Assembly: GCF_000011345.1 (NCBI RefSeq) | Contig: NC_004113.1 | Span: forward strand, 682,001 to 746,000 | DNA length: 64,000 nt | Direction of reading: 5' to 3' | Origin: Thermosynechococcus vestitus BP-1 | GTDB taxonomy: Bacteria; Cyanobacteriota; Cyanobacteriia; Thermosynechococcales; Thermosynechococcaceae | Shown here: piece by piece, positions 1-9,754 of the stretch | Position numbering within the stretch: position 1 is the stretch's first letter | How the letters are laid out: each line of letters begins with the position of its first letter | The notes under the pieces: generated by a model | Databases searched by the model: none | The model's input: only the letters and a program-made list of their open reading frames with translations | What the model was told of the DNA's origin: nothing | Translations under genes and position numbers: made by a program

Positions 1-411
1 ATCGAGAATAATCATCCGTACCCAGTCCCCTGAGCCAATGGGCACTGTGGATTTATTGACAATGACTTTGTATCCCAGATGCAAATGGGCGCCAATGCCG
101 CGGGCAACGGCTTCCACATAGCGGGTATCGGTTTCACCATTGGGCAGTGCAGGCGTACCGACAGCAATAAAGAGCACTTCACCAAACTCAACCCCAGTGC
201 CCAGATCGCTACTGAAGCGAATGTGACCACTGGCAATGCAACCCCGGAGTAACTCCGTTAGACCCGGTTCATAAATGGGGGATTCCCCCTGTTGCAGCAG
301 CTTGACTTTATCAATATTGTTGTCAATGCAAATGACTTCATGGCCAATATGTGCCAGGCACACTCCCGTCACCAAACCCACATAGCCGGTGCCAATTACA
401 CAGACCCGCAT
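1..411 (-). CDS. ugd: UDP-glucose 6-dehydrogenase, N-terminal part (cut by window edge)
   Basis: Oxidises UDP-glucose to UDP-glucuronate with two NAD+, in the cytoplasm. The reading frame is open for 137 codons from an ATG at 411 to the window edge, so only the N-terminal NAD-binding half is seen. It starts with a Rossmann fold (GTGYVG, residues 7-12) and has the conserved KSTVPIG stretch at about residues 120-126 that is typical of UDP-glucose/GDP-mannose dehydrogenases. It lies upstream of the UDP-xylose synthase gene's 3' end on the same strand, 14 bp apart, so the two probably form an operon making UDP-glucuronate and then UDP-xylose for surface polysaccharides. The catalytic Cys lies beyond the window. 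Confidence 0.9.
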   Translation of the reverse strand, partial: MRVCVIGTGYVGLVTGVCLAHIGHEVICIDNNIDKVKLLQQGESPIYEPGLTELLRGCIASGHIRFSSDLGTGVEFGEVLFIAVGTPALPNGETDTRYVEAVARGIGAHLHLGYKVIVNKSTVPIGSGDWVRMIILD

Positions 412-425
412 TCCCCGTGGCCTCC

Positions 426-1382
426 CTAAACTTCCACCATCATAGGCGTATAGGGTATGCCCAGCCGCTCAGCAAAGTCAGGAATCGTCCGCTGCAACCC
501 CTCGAGGAGGGAAATGGTTGGTTGCCAGCCCAACACCGTGCGAGCGAGGGTAATGTCGGGACGACGGCGCTGGGGATCGTCACTGGGTAGGGGCTTAAAC
601 TGGATTTCTACCCCTGGATTAATCAGGGCCTGGATTTTTTGGGCTAGCTCTAGCACCGTGTATTCATCGGGGTTGCCAAGGTTCACAGGGCCAATGTGAT
701 CGCTATTCATCAGCTGAATCAACCCTTCCACCAAATCGCTGACATAGCAAAAGCTACGGGTTTGGGAGCCGTCCCCATAAACCGTGAGGGGAATGCCCTG
801 CAACGCTTGGACAATAAAGTTGCTGACTACGCGGCCATCGTTGACCTGCATTTTCGGGCCATAGGTGTTAAAAATCCGGGCCACGCGAACCTCCACATTG
901 TTTTGGCGGTGGTAGTCAAAGGTCAGCGTTTCTGCCACTCGCTTGCCTTCGTCATAGCAGGAACGGATACCAATGGGGTTGACATTCCCCCAGTAGGACT
1001 CAGGTTGGGGATGCACCAACGGGTCACCATAGACTTCCGAAGTTGAGGCCAGGAGAAATCGTGCCTTCACGCGTTTGGCCAACCCCAGCATGTGAAGGGT
1101 ACCCATAACATTGGTTTTAATGGTTTTGACGGGGTTGTACTGGTAGTGAACCGGCGAGGCGGGGCAGGCCAAGTGATAAATTTGATCCACCTCAAGGCGA
1201 ATTGGATCGGTGACATCATGGCGGATGAGTTCAAAGTTAGGATGACCTATCCAGCGCAAAATGTTGCGCTTTGTACCAGTGAAGTAGTTGTCTAGGCAAA
1301 TGACCTCATGACCCGCTTCCATCAGCCGATCCACTAGATGGGAACCAATAAACCCAGCGCCGCCTGTAACCAGAATACGCAT
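426..1382 (-). CDS. UDP-glucuronate decarboxylase (UDP-xylose synthase), SDR family
   Basis: Extended short-chain dehydrogenase, 318 residues, the usual length for bacterial UXS. Glycine-rich NAD site GGAGFIG at residues 7-13. The catalytic motif TSE sits at 114-116 and Tyr143/Lys147 form the YxxxK pair (SCYDEGKR). The TSE glutamate and the following [14 protein letters not shown] block point to decarboxylation of UDP-glucuronate to UDP-xylose rather than dTDP-glucose 4,6-dehydratase activity; both belong to the same superfamily, so that is the main alternative. Its neighbour ugd supplies the substrate, which supports the call. ATG start at 1382; about 0.5 kb of apparently non-coding DNA lies upstream. 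Confidence 0.85.
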   Translation of the reverse strand: MRILVTGGAGFIGSHLVDRLMEAGHEVICLDNYFTGTKRNILRWIGHPNFELIRHDVTDPIRLEVDQIYHLACPASPVHYQYNPVKTIKTNVMGTLHMLGLAKRVKARFLLASTSEVYGDPLVHPQPESYWGNVNPIGIRSCYDEGKRVAETLTFDYHRQNNVEVRVARIFNTYGPKMQVNDGRVVSNFIVQALQGIPLTVYGDGSQTRSFCYVSDLVEGLIQLMNSDHIGPVNLGNPDEYTVLELAQKIQALINPGVEIQFKPLPSDDPQRRRPDITLARTVLGWQPTISLLEGLQRTIPDFAERLGIPYTPMMVEV

Positions 1383-1907
1383 TGTGTTATCTAAAAAATT
1401 ATGAGTGACGTTCTGTCTTTGCCTTAGATTAGCATGAGTTTATCAGAGGCCAGCAATGTCTGATTCTGGTCCGCTTCTAGTGCGCGATCGCTCCCCCTGG
1501 CAGTGACCTGTACCCGCCGGCGCTAGCCCCCAAGGACAGCAGGCCCAACCCCTAGAGAACACCCTACAAAACATCATGAACATCATTGAAGGGCTGATCC
1601 ATGCTCCTAGGGATCAATAGGGCTAGGGAGATTGCATTACCGCCATTGATGCTGGCCAGCAGCAGTATTCAGTGGAAATCCTCTTTGTACAACGATTGAC
1701 AAGGGCTGCCCCCTACCCTGTCAATTTCTGGCACCCGTGATTGACTCCTCAGTGATACCATTCGCTGACAACAGAAACCGCAACAGTCTAGCGTTGTTAT
1801 TGAGGTTAGTTGTTTGAGGGAATGTCCCACGCGGATTATCCGTATCATTGGCAACCGCCGAATCAGAGGAAGTTTTTGTAGATTTAACCGGTATTTGGCC
1901 AATTCCC
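1383..1907. other. intergenic gap without a convincing gene
   Basis: About 525 bp between uxs and pyrC. It contains one HIP1 octamer near 1483. Short open frames on both strands (for example a 74-codon minus-strand frame ending at 1721 that runs into the 3' end of pyrC) have no family features that I recognise. Some stretches read like decayed coding sequence, but no frame stays open long enough to support a gene. It probably holds the uxs promoter and possibly a degraded ORF. Confidence 0.4.
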
Positions 1908-3221
1908 CTAGCCCAAGCCAAACTTGAGAGCACGTCCACGCACACTGGTATTCACCCGCCCTTGGCTAAACACAACCTCACCATTGACAAAGGTGTAAAC
2001 TGGCCACCCCGTCAATGACCAGCCCTCAAAGGGACTCCAGCCACACTTGGTGAGAAGTTCCTCACGGCGCACTGGGCGATAGGTGTGCAAATCCACCAGC
2101 ACCAGATCCGCATCGTAACCGGGGGCAATTTTCCCTTTGTTGGGAATTTCATAGGCGGCAGCAACCGCAGTGGACATCCAACGCACCACTTGGGGCACAG
2201 TACAGCGGCCTGCCATCGCTTGGGTCAGCATCAGCGGCAAGGAGGTTTCTACCCCCGGCATACCAGAGGGGCTTTGGGGATAGGGCTGCGCCTTTTCCTC
2301 TAGGGTGTGGGGGGCATGATCGGTGGCAATAAAGTCAATCACCCCATCCAATAGTCCTTGCCAGAGCTTTTTATTATCTACTGCTGTGCGCAGGGGTGGG
2401 TTCATTTGCGCAAGGGAACCGATTTTGGCGTAAGCCTCTGTGGTTAGTAGCAGGTGTTGGGGGGTGACTTCTACTGTGATCCAAGGACGCTTGTGCTCGC
2501 GCAGAAAGTCCACTTCAATCCCTGTGGAAAGATGGAGAATGTGCAGGCGGCGTTCGTATTTACGGGAGAGGGTCACTGCTAACTGGGTGGCGTTGAGGGC
2601 AGCAATCTCATCTTGAATTTGCGAGTGTATGGCCACATCGGTAATGCCCGCAAATTGTTCGCGGCGGGCACGGATGCGACCCTGATCTTCGGCATGGACA
2701 GCAATGAGGCGCTTGCCCTCACTAAAGATACGGTCTAAAATTGGCTCCTCATCCACCAAGAGGGGTCCGTGCATTGACCCCATGAAAATCTTGATGCCAC
2801 AGACGGGGTGGACGGTGTTGAGAACGGCCAGGTTATCCTTGGTGGCGCCAATAAAAAAACCATAATTAACGACACATTTGGCAGCAGCACGAGCCAGTTT
2901 GTTCTCTAGGCTAGCCTGATCAATGGTCAGGGGACGGGTATTGGGCATCTCCAAAAAGCTGGTGACCCCCCCCTTGGCACAGGCACAACTGGCGGTGAAT
3001 AAATCCTCTTTGTGCTCTAAGCCCGGTTCGCGAAAATGCACCTGCGGATCAATCACCCCCGGCAGTAGGGTTAAGCCTGTTGCATCAATCACGGTATCGC
3101 TGGGGTTCACAGTGACAGTCTCTGCCACTTCTGCAATGCGATCGCCCTCAAGGCGCACCTGTTGCTGTCGCAGTTCTCCCTCTGGGGTACAAATCACTGC
3201 ATTTTGGATCGCGATCGCCAC
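1908..3221 (-). CDS. pyrC: dihydroorotase
   Basis: Converts N-carbamoyl-aspartate to dihydroorotate in pyrimidine synthesis. 437 residues, amidohydrolase TIM-barrel of the class I dihydroorotase/allantoinase group. The signature DPQVHFREPG lies at residues 58-67; putative metal or active-site residues are H62, K144 (GIKIFMG), H176 (AVHAED), H230 (LHILHLS) and D301 (ATDHAPHT). The first His of the usual HxH metal pair is Gln60; I recall this variant from other cyanobacterial and Bacteroidetes homologues, so it is probably a subfamily trait and not a lesion. It is divergent from ndhA with about 190 bp between the start codons. Allantoinase is the alternative, but the protein is the obvious pyrC candidate here. 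Confidence 0.88.
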   Translation of the reverse strand: MAIAIQNAVICTPEGELRQQQVRLEGDRIAEVAETVTVNPSDTVIDATGLTLLPGVIDPQVHFREPGLEHKEDLFTASCACAKGGVTSFLEMPNTRPLTIDQASLENKLARAAAKCVVNYGFFIGATKDNLAVLNTVHPVCGIKIFMGSMHGPLLVDEEPILDRIFSEGKRLIAVHAEDQGRIRARREQFAGITDVAIHSQIQDEIAALNATQLAVTLSRKYERRLHILHLSTGIEVDFLREHKRPWITVEVTPQHLLLTTEAYAKIGSLAQMNPPLRTAVDNKKLWQGLLDGVIDFIATDHAPHTLEEKAQPYPQSPSGMPGVETSLPLMLTQAMAGRCTVPQVVRWMSTAVAAAYEIPNKGKIAPGYDADLVLVDLHTYRPVRREELLTKCGWSPFEGWSLTGWPVYTFVNGEVVFSQGRVNTSVRGRALKFGLG

Positions 3222-3305
3222 CCTGTGCTCCTTAAAAATTGGCCCTCTCGCTTTATCCTACTGACATCTAAGAGCCAAAGAGACAAGATATAAACTATAA
3301 ATATC

Positions 3306-3374
3306 TATAATACCTGTGGTGATAAAAATTTGCCCCAGATCTATCTTCCCAACGGAAATAAAACCCTTATACTG
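3306..3374 (+). promoter_or_regulatory. possible -10 elements upstream of ndhA
   Basis: Two good sigma-70-like -10 hexamers lie in the pyrC/ndhA divergent spacer: TATAAT at 3306-3311 and TATACT at 3368-3373. Neither has a clear -35 hexamer at 17 bp. The second lies about 40 bp before the preferred ndhA start codon. The assignment rests on sequence likeness only. Confidence 0.35.
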
Positions 3375-3411
3375 TAGAGCGTGTCTGTAGGTGGGGCGCG
3401 ATCGAATCGCT

Positions 3412-4530
3412 ATGGAATCTGGTATTGACTTACAGGGGCAGTTTATTAGTGCGTTGCAATCCCTTGGCCTCTCCCATGATCTGGCCAAGCTACTATGGCT
3501 ACCCCTGCCAATGTTAATGATGCTAATTGTGGCTACGGTGGGCGTCCTGGTGGCCGTTTGGCTAGAACGGAAAATTTCTGCTGCTGTGCAACAGCGGATT
3601 GGTCCTGAATACATTGGCCCATTGGGAATTTTGGCACCCTTGGCCGACGGCCTAAAACTGATCTTTAAGGAAGATGTTCTCCCCGCAAATAGCGATCGCT
3701 GGCTGTTTACCCTTGGTCCAGCAGTGGTCGTGATTCCCGTCTTTTTGTCTTACATCATTGTCCCCTTTGGCCAAAACCTACTGATCTCGAACTTGGCAAT
3801 GGGGGTCTTCCTCTGGATTGCCCTGTCAAGTATTGCACCCATTGGCCTGCTGATGGCGGGCTATGCCTCCAACAACAAATACTCCCTGCTGGGGGGACTG
3901 CGGGCAGCGGCCCAATCCATTAGCTATGAAATTCCCCTTGCCTTGGCAGTGTTGGCAGTGGCCATGATGTCCAATGGCTTGGGCACGGTGGAAATTGTTG
4001 AGCAGCAGTCGCAATACGGCATCCTCAGTTGGAATGTCTGGCGGCAGCCCATCGGCTTTTTGGTCTTTTGGATTGCCGCTCTGGCAGAGTGTGAGCGCCT
4101 CCCCTTTGACCTGCCGGAAGCCGAGGAAGAACTCGTGGCTGGCTACCAAACGGAGTACGCTGGCATGAAATTTGCCCTCTTTTACCTGGGTGCCTACGTT
4201 AACCTTGTGCTTTCAGCACTCTTGGTCAGTGTTCTCTACTTCGGCGGTTGGAGCTTCCCCATTCCCCTAGAAACCATTGCCAATCTCCTCGGGGTGAGTG
4301 AAACCAATCCCTTTTTGCAGATTGCCTTTGCAGTGCTGGGCATCACAATGACCCTGATTAAGGCCTACTTCTTCGTCTTTTTGGCGATTCTGCTGCGCTG
4401 GACGGTGCCCCGTGTGCGTATTGACCAACTCCTAGACCTTGGCTGGAAATTCCTATTACCAGTGGGTCTAGTGAATTTGCTGCTGACCGCTGGCTTAAAG
4501 CTCGCTTTTCCCGTAGCCTTTGGCGGTTAA
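3412..4530 (+). CDS. ndhA: NAD(P)H-quinone oxidoreductase subunit 1 (NdhA)
   Basis: Membrane subunit of NDH-1 (Nuo-H type) at the base of the peripheral arm, forming part of the plastoquinone site in the thylakoid membrane. The protein is rich in transmembrane segments and contains the family blocks [17 protein letters not shown] and [24 protein letters not shown], the conserved acidic loop near the quinone chamber. I chose the ATG at 3412 (MESGIDLQ), giving 372 residues; a GTG at 3391 would add seven residues that include a HIP1-like stretch and are less likely to be coding. First gene of ndhA-I-G-E, the standard cyanobacterial order; about 30 bp separate it from ndhI. Confidence 0.96.
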
Positions 4531-4559
4531 GAAACTCCCGATTTCTACGAGGTGACACC

Positions 4560-5150
4560 ATGAAATTCCTCAATCAGATTACCAACTATGCCAAGGAGGC
4601 AGTGCAGTCTGCTAAGTATATTGGTCAAGGCCTCTCCGTGACCTTCGATCACATGCGGCGGCGGCCGATAACAGTGCAGTATCCCTACGAAAAGCTCATC
4701 CCTTCAGAACGGTTCCGGGGACGGATTCACTTTGAGTTTGACAAGTGCATTGCCTGTGAAGTGTGTGTGCGCGTTTGCCCCATTAACCTGCCTGTGGTGG
4801 ATTGGGTCTTCAATAAAGAGCTCAAGAAGAAAGAACTGAAGCACTACAGCATTGATTTCGGCGTGTGCATCTTCTGTGCCAACTGTGTCGAATACTGTCC
4901 CACCAATTGCCTTTCGGTAACAGAAGAATACGAACTGGCCACCTACGATCGCCATGAGCTGAATTACGACAGTGTTGCAATGGGACGCATTCCCTACAAA
5001 GTCACCCAAGACCCAATGGTGACTCCAATCCGTGAGTTTGCCTACCTGCCAGCTGGGGTGATGTCTGGCCATGATTTGCCTGCGGGTGCCCAACGGGCGG
5101 GAGAGCGTCCCGAGGCGATCGCCAACACTGCTAAATCCTCTGAGAACTAG
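4560..5150 (+). CDS. ndhI: NAD(P)H-quinone oxidoreductase subunit I, 2x[4Fe-4S] protein
   Basis: Peripheral-arm iron-sulfur subunit of NDH-1 (NuoI/TYKY type) that passes electrons towards the quinone. 196 residues. Two ferredoxin-type motifs: C63-C66-C69-C73 ([12 protein letters not shown]) and C103-C106-C109-C113 ([12 protein letters not shown]). The N-terminus has the amphipathic segment usual for NdhI and the C-terminus is a hydrophilic tail after the ferredoxin fold. It lies between ndhA and ndhG in a four-gene operon, with only 11 bp to the ndhG start. Confidence 0.96.
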
Positions 5151-5161
5151 GAGTTGTTGTT

Positions 5162-5764
5162 GTGGACTTAGCCACCCTGACCCAAACGATTACCTTCTTT
5201 GCCCTTGCTGCTGCAGTCATCATTGCTGCTCTTGGCGTTGTGCTTCTAGACAATGTTGTCTATTCTGCCTTTTTGCTGGGGGGAGTGTTCCTGAGCATCG
5301 CTGGGCTGTATATCCTTATGAATGCTGATTTTGTCTCAGCGGCGCAAATTCTCATCTATGTTGGTGCCGTAAACGTTCTCATCCTGTTTGCCATCATGCT
5401 CGTCAATAAGCGCGAGACCTATACCCCAGTGCCAGGGCGTTGGCTACGGCAAGGGGGTGCCGCAGTGGTCTCCCTTGGGGTCTTTGCCTTGCTGACAAAA
5501 ATGATTTTGCAAACCCCTTGGCAACTCAGCTCCGTGCCCCCCACGCCTGACAGCATCACCACCATTGGCCAGCACTTTTTCAGCGATTTCCTCTTGCCCT
5601 TTGAGTTGGCCTCGGTCTTACTGCTGATGGCTTTGATTGGGGCAGTGGTTCTTGCACGCCGCGAACTGGTCCTGGAACCGGAACCCATCCTAGGGGAAGA
5701 GGTGGTTCCCCCCTTGGAGTTACCGGAACGTCCCCGTGAACCTGTCGCTTTGTCTGAAAAATAG
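5162..5764 (+). CDS. ndhG: NAD(P)H-quinone oxidoreductase subunit 6 (NdhG)
   Basis: Small membrane subunit of NDH-1 (NuoJ type). 200 residues with about five hydrophobic segments; the block AAQILIYVGAVNVLILFAIM near residues 60-80 contains the conserved glycine/valine stretch of the bent helix found in this subunit. The start is GTG at 5162. The last 30 residues are Pro/Glu-rich and probably stromal/cytoplasmic. It follows ndhI by 11 bp and precedes ndhE by 9 bp, so it is co-transcribed. Confidence 0.94.
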   Translation: MDLATLTQTITFFALAAAVIIAALGVVLLDNVVYSAFLLGGVFLSIAGLYILMNADFVSAAQILIYVGAVNVLILFAIMLVNKRETYTPVPGRWLRQGGAAVVSLGVFALLTKMILQTPWQLSSVPPTPDSITTIGQHFFSDFLLPFELASVLLLMALIGAVVLARRELVLEPEPILGEEVVPPLELPERPREPVALSEK

Positions 5765-5773
5765 GGAAAGACG

Positions 5774-6079
5774 ATGCAGTTAACCTATGTTTTGATCTTG
5801 GCAGCACTGCTGTTTTGTATTGGCATCTATGGTTTGGTTACCAGTCGCAATGCCGTGCGTGTCCTCATGTCCATTGAGTTGCTTCTGAATGCGGTTAACC
5901 TCAACCTGATTGGTTTTGCCAACTATCTGGATGGCCAGCAAATCAAGGGGCAAGTCTTTGCAGTATTTGTGATTACTGTGGCAGCCGCTGAAGCCGCCGT
6001 GGGTTTAGCGATTATTTTGGCCATCTATCGCAACCGCGACACTGTTGATATGGAGAAATTTAACCTCCTGAAGTGGTAG
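5774..6079 (+). CDS. ndhE: NAD(P)H-quinone oxidoreductase subunit 4L (NdhE)
   Basis: NuoK-type membrane subunit of NDH-1, 101 residues, three transmembrane helices. The conserved buried glutamates that take part in the proton channel are seen in [12 protein letters not shown] (Glu in helix 2) and in [11 protein letters not shown] (Glu in helix 3). Last gene of the ndhA-I-G-E operon. ATG start at 5774, 9 bp after the ndhG stop. Confidence 0.95.
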
Positions 6080-6152
6080 GCTAGGAGCTGGAACTTGCTT
6101 CCCTCAATTGCCGTCTATCTTCAAGAGCCAGTGTCAGCAAAAGGGCAAACCT

Positions 6153-7322
6153 ATGACAGTGCGTCTTGGTAAATCGGTCACCTACCTCTCGTTCATGGCA
6201 TTGGGGGCAGCCGCTGCAATGTTTGTCACCCACTTGATGCCAGCGTCAACGCCCTTGGTGACCCCCAGCTTGGCACAGTTACCGGCACCGCTGCCAGCGG
6301 GAAATGACACTAACTTTATTGCCCGTGCTGTTGAACAGGTGGGGCCTGCCGTGGTGCGGATTGATGCTTCCCGTACGGTGCAGACCCGTGTGCCAGCTAT
6401 TTTTAATGACCCTTTCTTTCAGGAATTTTTTGGGCCAATGATGCCCCCCCGCAGCCGTGAAGAACGGGGTCTAGGGTCTGGTTTTATCATTAGTAGCGAT
6501 GGCCTGATCCTGACAAATGCCCACGTGGTAGATGGTGCTAACCGGGTGCGAGTAACCCTCAAAGATGGCCGCACCTTTGAGGGTCAGGTGCTTGGTCAAG
6601 ACCGTCTGACTGATGTGGCGGTGGTCAAGGTGAATGCGAGCAATTTACCGGTGGTGCGTCTGGGTAATTCTGATCATTTGCGCCCTGGGGAGTGGGCGAT
6701 CGCCATCGGTAATCCGTTGGGTCTCGATAATACGGTGACCGCAGGCATTATCAGTGCAACCGGACGCTCGAGCGGCGATATTGGTGTGCCTGATAAACGA
6801 GTGGGCTTTATTCAAACCGATGCAGCTATTAACCCCGGTAACTCTGGCGGCCCCCTGTTGAACCAGCGGGGAGAGGTGATTGGCATGAATACTGCGATCA
6901 TTGGCGGTGCCCAGGGCTTGGGATTTGCCATTCCCATCAACACAGCCCAGCGAATTGCCAATCAACTGATTGCCAATGGTCGCGTAGATCACCCCTTCTT
7001 GGGTATTCGCATGACCAATCTTACCCCTGAGGTGCAGCAACGCCTCAACACCAACCCCAATAGTCCTGTGCGCGTGGAGGAAAGTTCGGGTGTGTTGATT
7101 TTTGAAGTGCTACCCAACTCTCCCGCTGCCCGTGCGGGTCTGCAACCTGGAGATGTGATCCGTCGTATCAATGGCCAAACCATCACTAAAGCAGATCAAG
7201 TGCAGCAAATCGTGGAAAGCACAGGCATTGGTCGCACAATGGAACTGGAAGTGCGCCGTCGTGGCCAGACGGTGATCGTGGCTGTCCAGCCGGCTCCCCT
7301 CCCAGCCCAGGCCATTCGCTAA
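6153..7322 (+). CDS. HtrA/Deg-family serine protease with PDZ domain
   Basis: Periplasmic or thylakoid-lumen quality-control protease (HhoA/HhoB/HtrA group in cyanobacteria). From the ATG at 6153 it has 389 residues: a hydrophobic N-terminal signal/anchor (residues about 9-26), a trypsin-like domain with H124 (TNAHVV), D154 (LTDVAVV) and S231 (NPGNSGGPL), and one C-terminal PDZ domain (about 290-385). An upstream TTG at 6108 would add 15 residues before the signal peptide and is less likely. It follows ndhE by about 70 bp on the same strand and is one base from the DUF3326 gene. Which of the cyanobacterial paralogues it is cannot be settled from sequence reading alone. Confidence 0.9.
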   Translation: MTVRLGKSVTYLSFMALGAAAAMFVTHLMPASTPLVTPSLAQLPAPLPAGNDTNFIARAVEQVGPAVVRIDASRTVQTRVPAIFNDPFFQEFFGPMMPPRSREERGLGSGFIISSDGLILTNAHVVDGANRVRVTLKDGRTFEGQVLGQDRLTDVAVVKVNASNLPVVRLGNSDHLRPGEWAIAIGNPLGLDNTVTAGIISATGRSSGDIGVPDKRVGFIQTDAAINPGNSGGPLLNQRGEVIGMNTAIIGGAQGLGFAIPINTAQRIANQLIANGRVDHPFLGIRMTNLTPEVQQRLNTNPNSPVRVEESSGVLIFEVLPNSPAARAGLQPGDVIRRINGQTITKADQVQQIVESTGIGRTMELEVRRRGQTVIVAVQPAPLPAQAIR

Positions 7323-7323
7323 C

Positions 7324-8337
7324 GTGCTGACGGCAGTTCTGATCATTCCAACGGGCATTGGGGCTGCCATTGGCGGGTATGCAGGGGATGCGATTCCCGT
7401 TGTTCGTGCCTTGGCCCAGGTGTGCGATCGCCTGATTACTCACCCCAACGTTCTGAATGGGGCGATGCTCTATTGGCCACTGCCCAATGTTTGGTATGTC
7501 GAGGGCTATGCCCTTGATGAGTTTGCCGTTGGCCATTGGGGATTGCTGCCACCCCGCCCGAATCGTGTTGGTCTGTTGCTAGATGCCGCGATGGAAGCGG
7601 ATCTCCAACTTCGCCATCGTCAAGCAGCGGCGGCCTGTTCTGCTACCTTGGGTTTAACCATTACTGAACCGGTGATTACCGATGAACCGTTGGGGGTACA
7701 GTTACAAACCGCTGCCTCCGGCACAACATGGGGCACTGTGGCGAACCCCGCCAGTTTATTGCGGTCGGCAGAAAAACTGATTCAAGGGGCTCAGGCGGAG
7801 GCGATCGCGATCGTGACTCGCTTTCCTGATGATCCAGGTACAGAAGCATTGCACCACTACCGTAGTGGCCAAGGCGTCGATCCCCTGGCAGGGGCAGAAG
7901 CAGTCATTAGTCATTTGGTTGTCCAGCACTTTCAAATCCCAGCAGCCCATGCCCCAGCCCTGCAACCATTACCCCTAGAGGAGAGTGTACATCCCCGTGC
8001 CCTTGCCGAAGAAATTGGCTATACCTTTTTACCCTCCGTGCTGGTGGGGTTGAGTCGTGCTCCCCGCTATAGCTTCAGTGCCCCGCAAGCCCTGTGGCGA
8101 CAGGACGTAGATGCAGTGATTGTACCCGCCACTGCACTTGGTGGACGGGGAATCCTGGCTTTTGCTCATCAAGGTATCCCCATCATAACGGTAGCTAACA
8201 ATACCACAACCCTCAATGTTACAGGTGCCGATTTGGGGATAGAAACAATTCCTTGCCAATCCTATGCTGAGGCTATTGGCGTACTGAGTGCGATGAAGGC
8301 GGGAGTCTCTTGGCAAACAGTTGTCACAGCAACCTAA
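7324..8337 (+). CDS. DUF3326 family protein
   Basis: 337 residues, conserved in cyanobacteria and plastids, function not known to me. It begins with a GTG one base after the protease stop codon, so it is translated from the same message. The N-terminus (PTGIGAAIGGYAGDAIP) and a later block VIVPATALGGRGILAFAHQGIPIITVANN are glycine-rich and look like a nucleotide- or sugar-binding fold, but that is only an impression. Its stop codon at 8335-8337 lies directly at the point where homology to the downstream DUF2887 array begins, so its own 3' flank was replaced by the truncated array copy. Confidence 0.75.
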   Translation: MLTAVLIIPTGIGAAIGGYAGDAIPVVRALAQVCDRLITHPNVLNGAMLYWPLPNVWYVEGYALDEFAVGHWGLLPPRPNRVGLLLDAAMEADLQLRHRQAAAACSATLGLTITEPVITDEPLGVQLQTAASGTTWGTVANPASLLRSAEKLIQGAQAEAIAIVTRFPDDPGTEALHHYRSGQGVDPLAGAEAVISHLVVQHFQIPAAHAPALQPLPLEESVHPRALAEEIGYTFLPSVLVGLSRAPRYSFSAPQALWRQDVDAVIVPATALGGRGILAFAHQGIPIITVANNTTTLNVTGADLGIETIPCQSYAEAIGVLSAMKAGVSWQTVVTAT

Positions 8338-8810
8338 AGTTGCCATTGAGCCTGGCCCTGATGCCGCTCACGGTGTTATCCGCAGCAGAGATGCCGAGAG
8401 TGGCGAGGTTATTGGCTGAGCGCACTCACACAGAGGCGGTGCCAAGGCCAGAAGTCATAATAGAGTTAATCACGACGATTGTGCTGTACAAGTTCACGGA
8501 GCTGAGTCGGGAGGAGGTGTTGCGGATGCTGGGGTTTACCACTGAGGAATTGAAGCGGACACGGTTTTATCGGGAGGTGTATGCGGAGGCACGGGAGGAA
8601 GGATTACAAGAAGGACTGGAGCAGGGATTACAGCAGGGAGAAGCACTTGTGATTTTGCGCCTGCTGAGGCGGCGATTTGGGAGTGTGCCTAGTGAGCTGG
8701 AGGAGCGGATTCAGCAGCTCTCTGCTCCTCAGATTGAGGCTTTGGCGGAAGCGCTGCTTGACTTCAGGGAGCTGGAGGAAGTGGCAGCATGGCTAGAGCA
8801 GACCTCCTAA
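8338..8810 (+). pseudogene. 5'-truncated copy 1 of the DUF2887/DUF4351 array
   Basis: Homology to the four full copies downstream starts abruptly at about 8340, just after the DUF3326 stop, at the equivalent of residue 132 of the full protein (LPLSLALM). The N-terminal nuclease-like domain is missing. What remains encodes the middle helical part, three tetrapeptide units (LQEG, LEQG, LQQG) and the C-terminal DUF4351-like part ending in WLEQTS. A frame is open from a TTG at 8310 inside the upstream gene, or an internal ATG at 8361 could start a short protein. The 7-bp spacer to copy 2 matches those between the full copies, so this is the remnant of a fifth unit. Confidence 0.8.
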
Positions 8811-8817
8811 CTCACCC

Positions 8818-9747
8818 ATGCGCCGCGACTCTCTCTTTTATCAACTCTTTGCCCAACTACCCCAGACCCTCTTTGACCTCTTGGGCATAGACACCCCTGA
8901 GGGGTATCGTTTTGACTCAGTTGAGCTGAAGCAAACCGCCTTTCGCATCGATGGCGTCTTTGTGCCCCCTGACCCTGCAGGCACGGTTTATTTCTGTGAG
9001 GTGCAGTTTCAGCGGGATAACACTTTCTATGAACGCTTCTTTGCGGAGATTTTTCTCTATCTGCGCCTGTATCGCTCCACCTTTGCAGATTGGCAAGCGG
9101 TGGTGATTTATCCGAATCGGCAAACGGAGCAAGAGTCTTTTGCCCCCTATGACCTGTTGGTCCATAGTCCCCGCCTGCGGCGAGTGTATCTGAATGAGTT
9201 GGGGTCACCAGAGAGCTTGCCATTGAGCCTGGCCCTGATGCAGCTTACGGCGTTATCCGCAGCAGAGATGCCCACAGTGGCGAGGTTACTAGCTGAGCGC
9301 ACTCACACAGAGGCGGTGCCAAGGCCAGAAGTCATAATAGAGTTAATTACGACGATTGTGCTGTACAAGTTCACGGAGCTGAGTCGGGAGGAGGTGTTGC
9401 GGATGCTGGGGTTTACCACTGAGGAACTGAAGCGGACACGATTTTATCGGGAGGTGTATGCGGAGGCACGGGAGGAAGGATTACAAGAAGGACTGGAGCA
9501 GGGATTACAACAGGGACTGCAACAAGGACTGGAGCAGGGATTACAGCAGGGATTACAGCAGGGATTACAGCAGGGAGAAGCACTTGTGATTTTGCGCCTG
9601 CTGAGGCGGCGATTTGGGAGTGTGCCTAGTGAGCTGGAGGAGCGGATTCAGCAGCTCTCTGCTCCTCAGATTGAGGCTTTGGCGGAGGCGCTGCTTGACT
9701 TCAGGGAGCTGGGGGAAGTAGCAGCATGGCTAGAGCAGACTTCCTAA
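8818..9747 (+). CDS. DUF2887/DUF4351 protein, array copy 2 (Rpn-like PD-(D/E)XK nuclease fold)
   Basis: 309 residues. N-terminal DUF2887 domain (1-130) with D45-G46 and E61-V-Q63, which fit the D...ExQ/K core of PD-(D/E)XK nuclease-fold proteins in the Rpn/PDDEXK-transposase-like group. A helical middle (to about 220) is followed by eight GLQQG-type tetrapeptide units and a DUF4351-like C-terminus (RRFGSVPSELEERIQQLS...). Known relatives promote recombination or act as putative transposase-like nucleases; DNA cleavage here is inference. No Shine-Dalgarno sequence is evident; the ATG follows the previous stop by 7 bp, which suggests translational coupling. Confidence 0.8.
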   Translation: MRRDSLFYQLFAQLPQTLFDLLGIDTPEGYRFDSVELKQTAFRIDGVFVPPDPAGTVYFCEVQFQRDNTFYERFFAEIFLYLRLYRSTFADWQAVVIYPNRQTEQESFAPYDLLVHSPRLRRVYLNELGSPESLPLSLALMQLTALSAAEMPTVARLLAERTHTEAVPRPEVIIELITTIVLYKFTELSREEVLRMLGFTTEELKRTRFYREVYAEAREEGLQEGLEQGLQQGLQQGLEQGLQQGLQQGLQQGEALVILRLLRRRFGSVPSELEERIQQLSAPQIEALAEALLDFRELGEVAAWLEQTS

Positions 9748-9754
9748 CTCACCC

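Noticed and set aside
1721-1945. 74-codon minus-strand frame between uxs and pyrC
   Set aside because: It overlaps the pyrC 3' end, lacks a ribosome-binding site and has no recognisable family; kept only as a remark in the gap entry.
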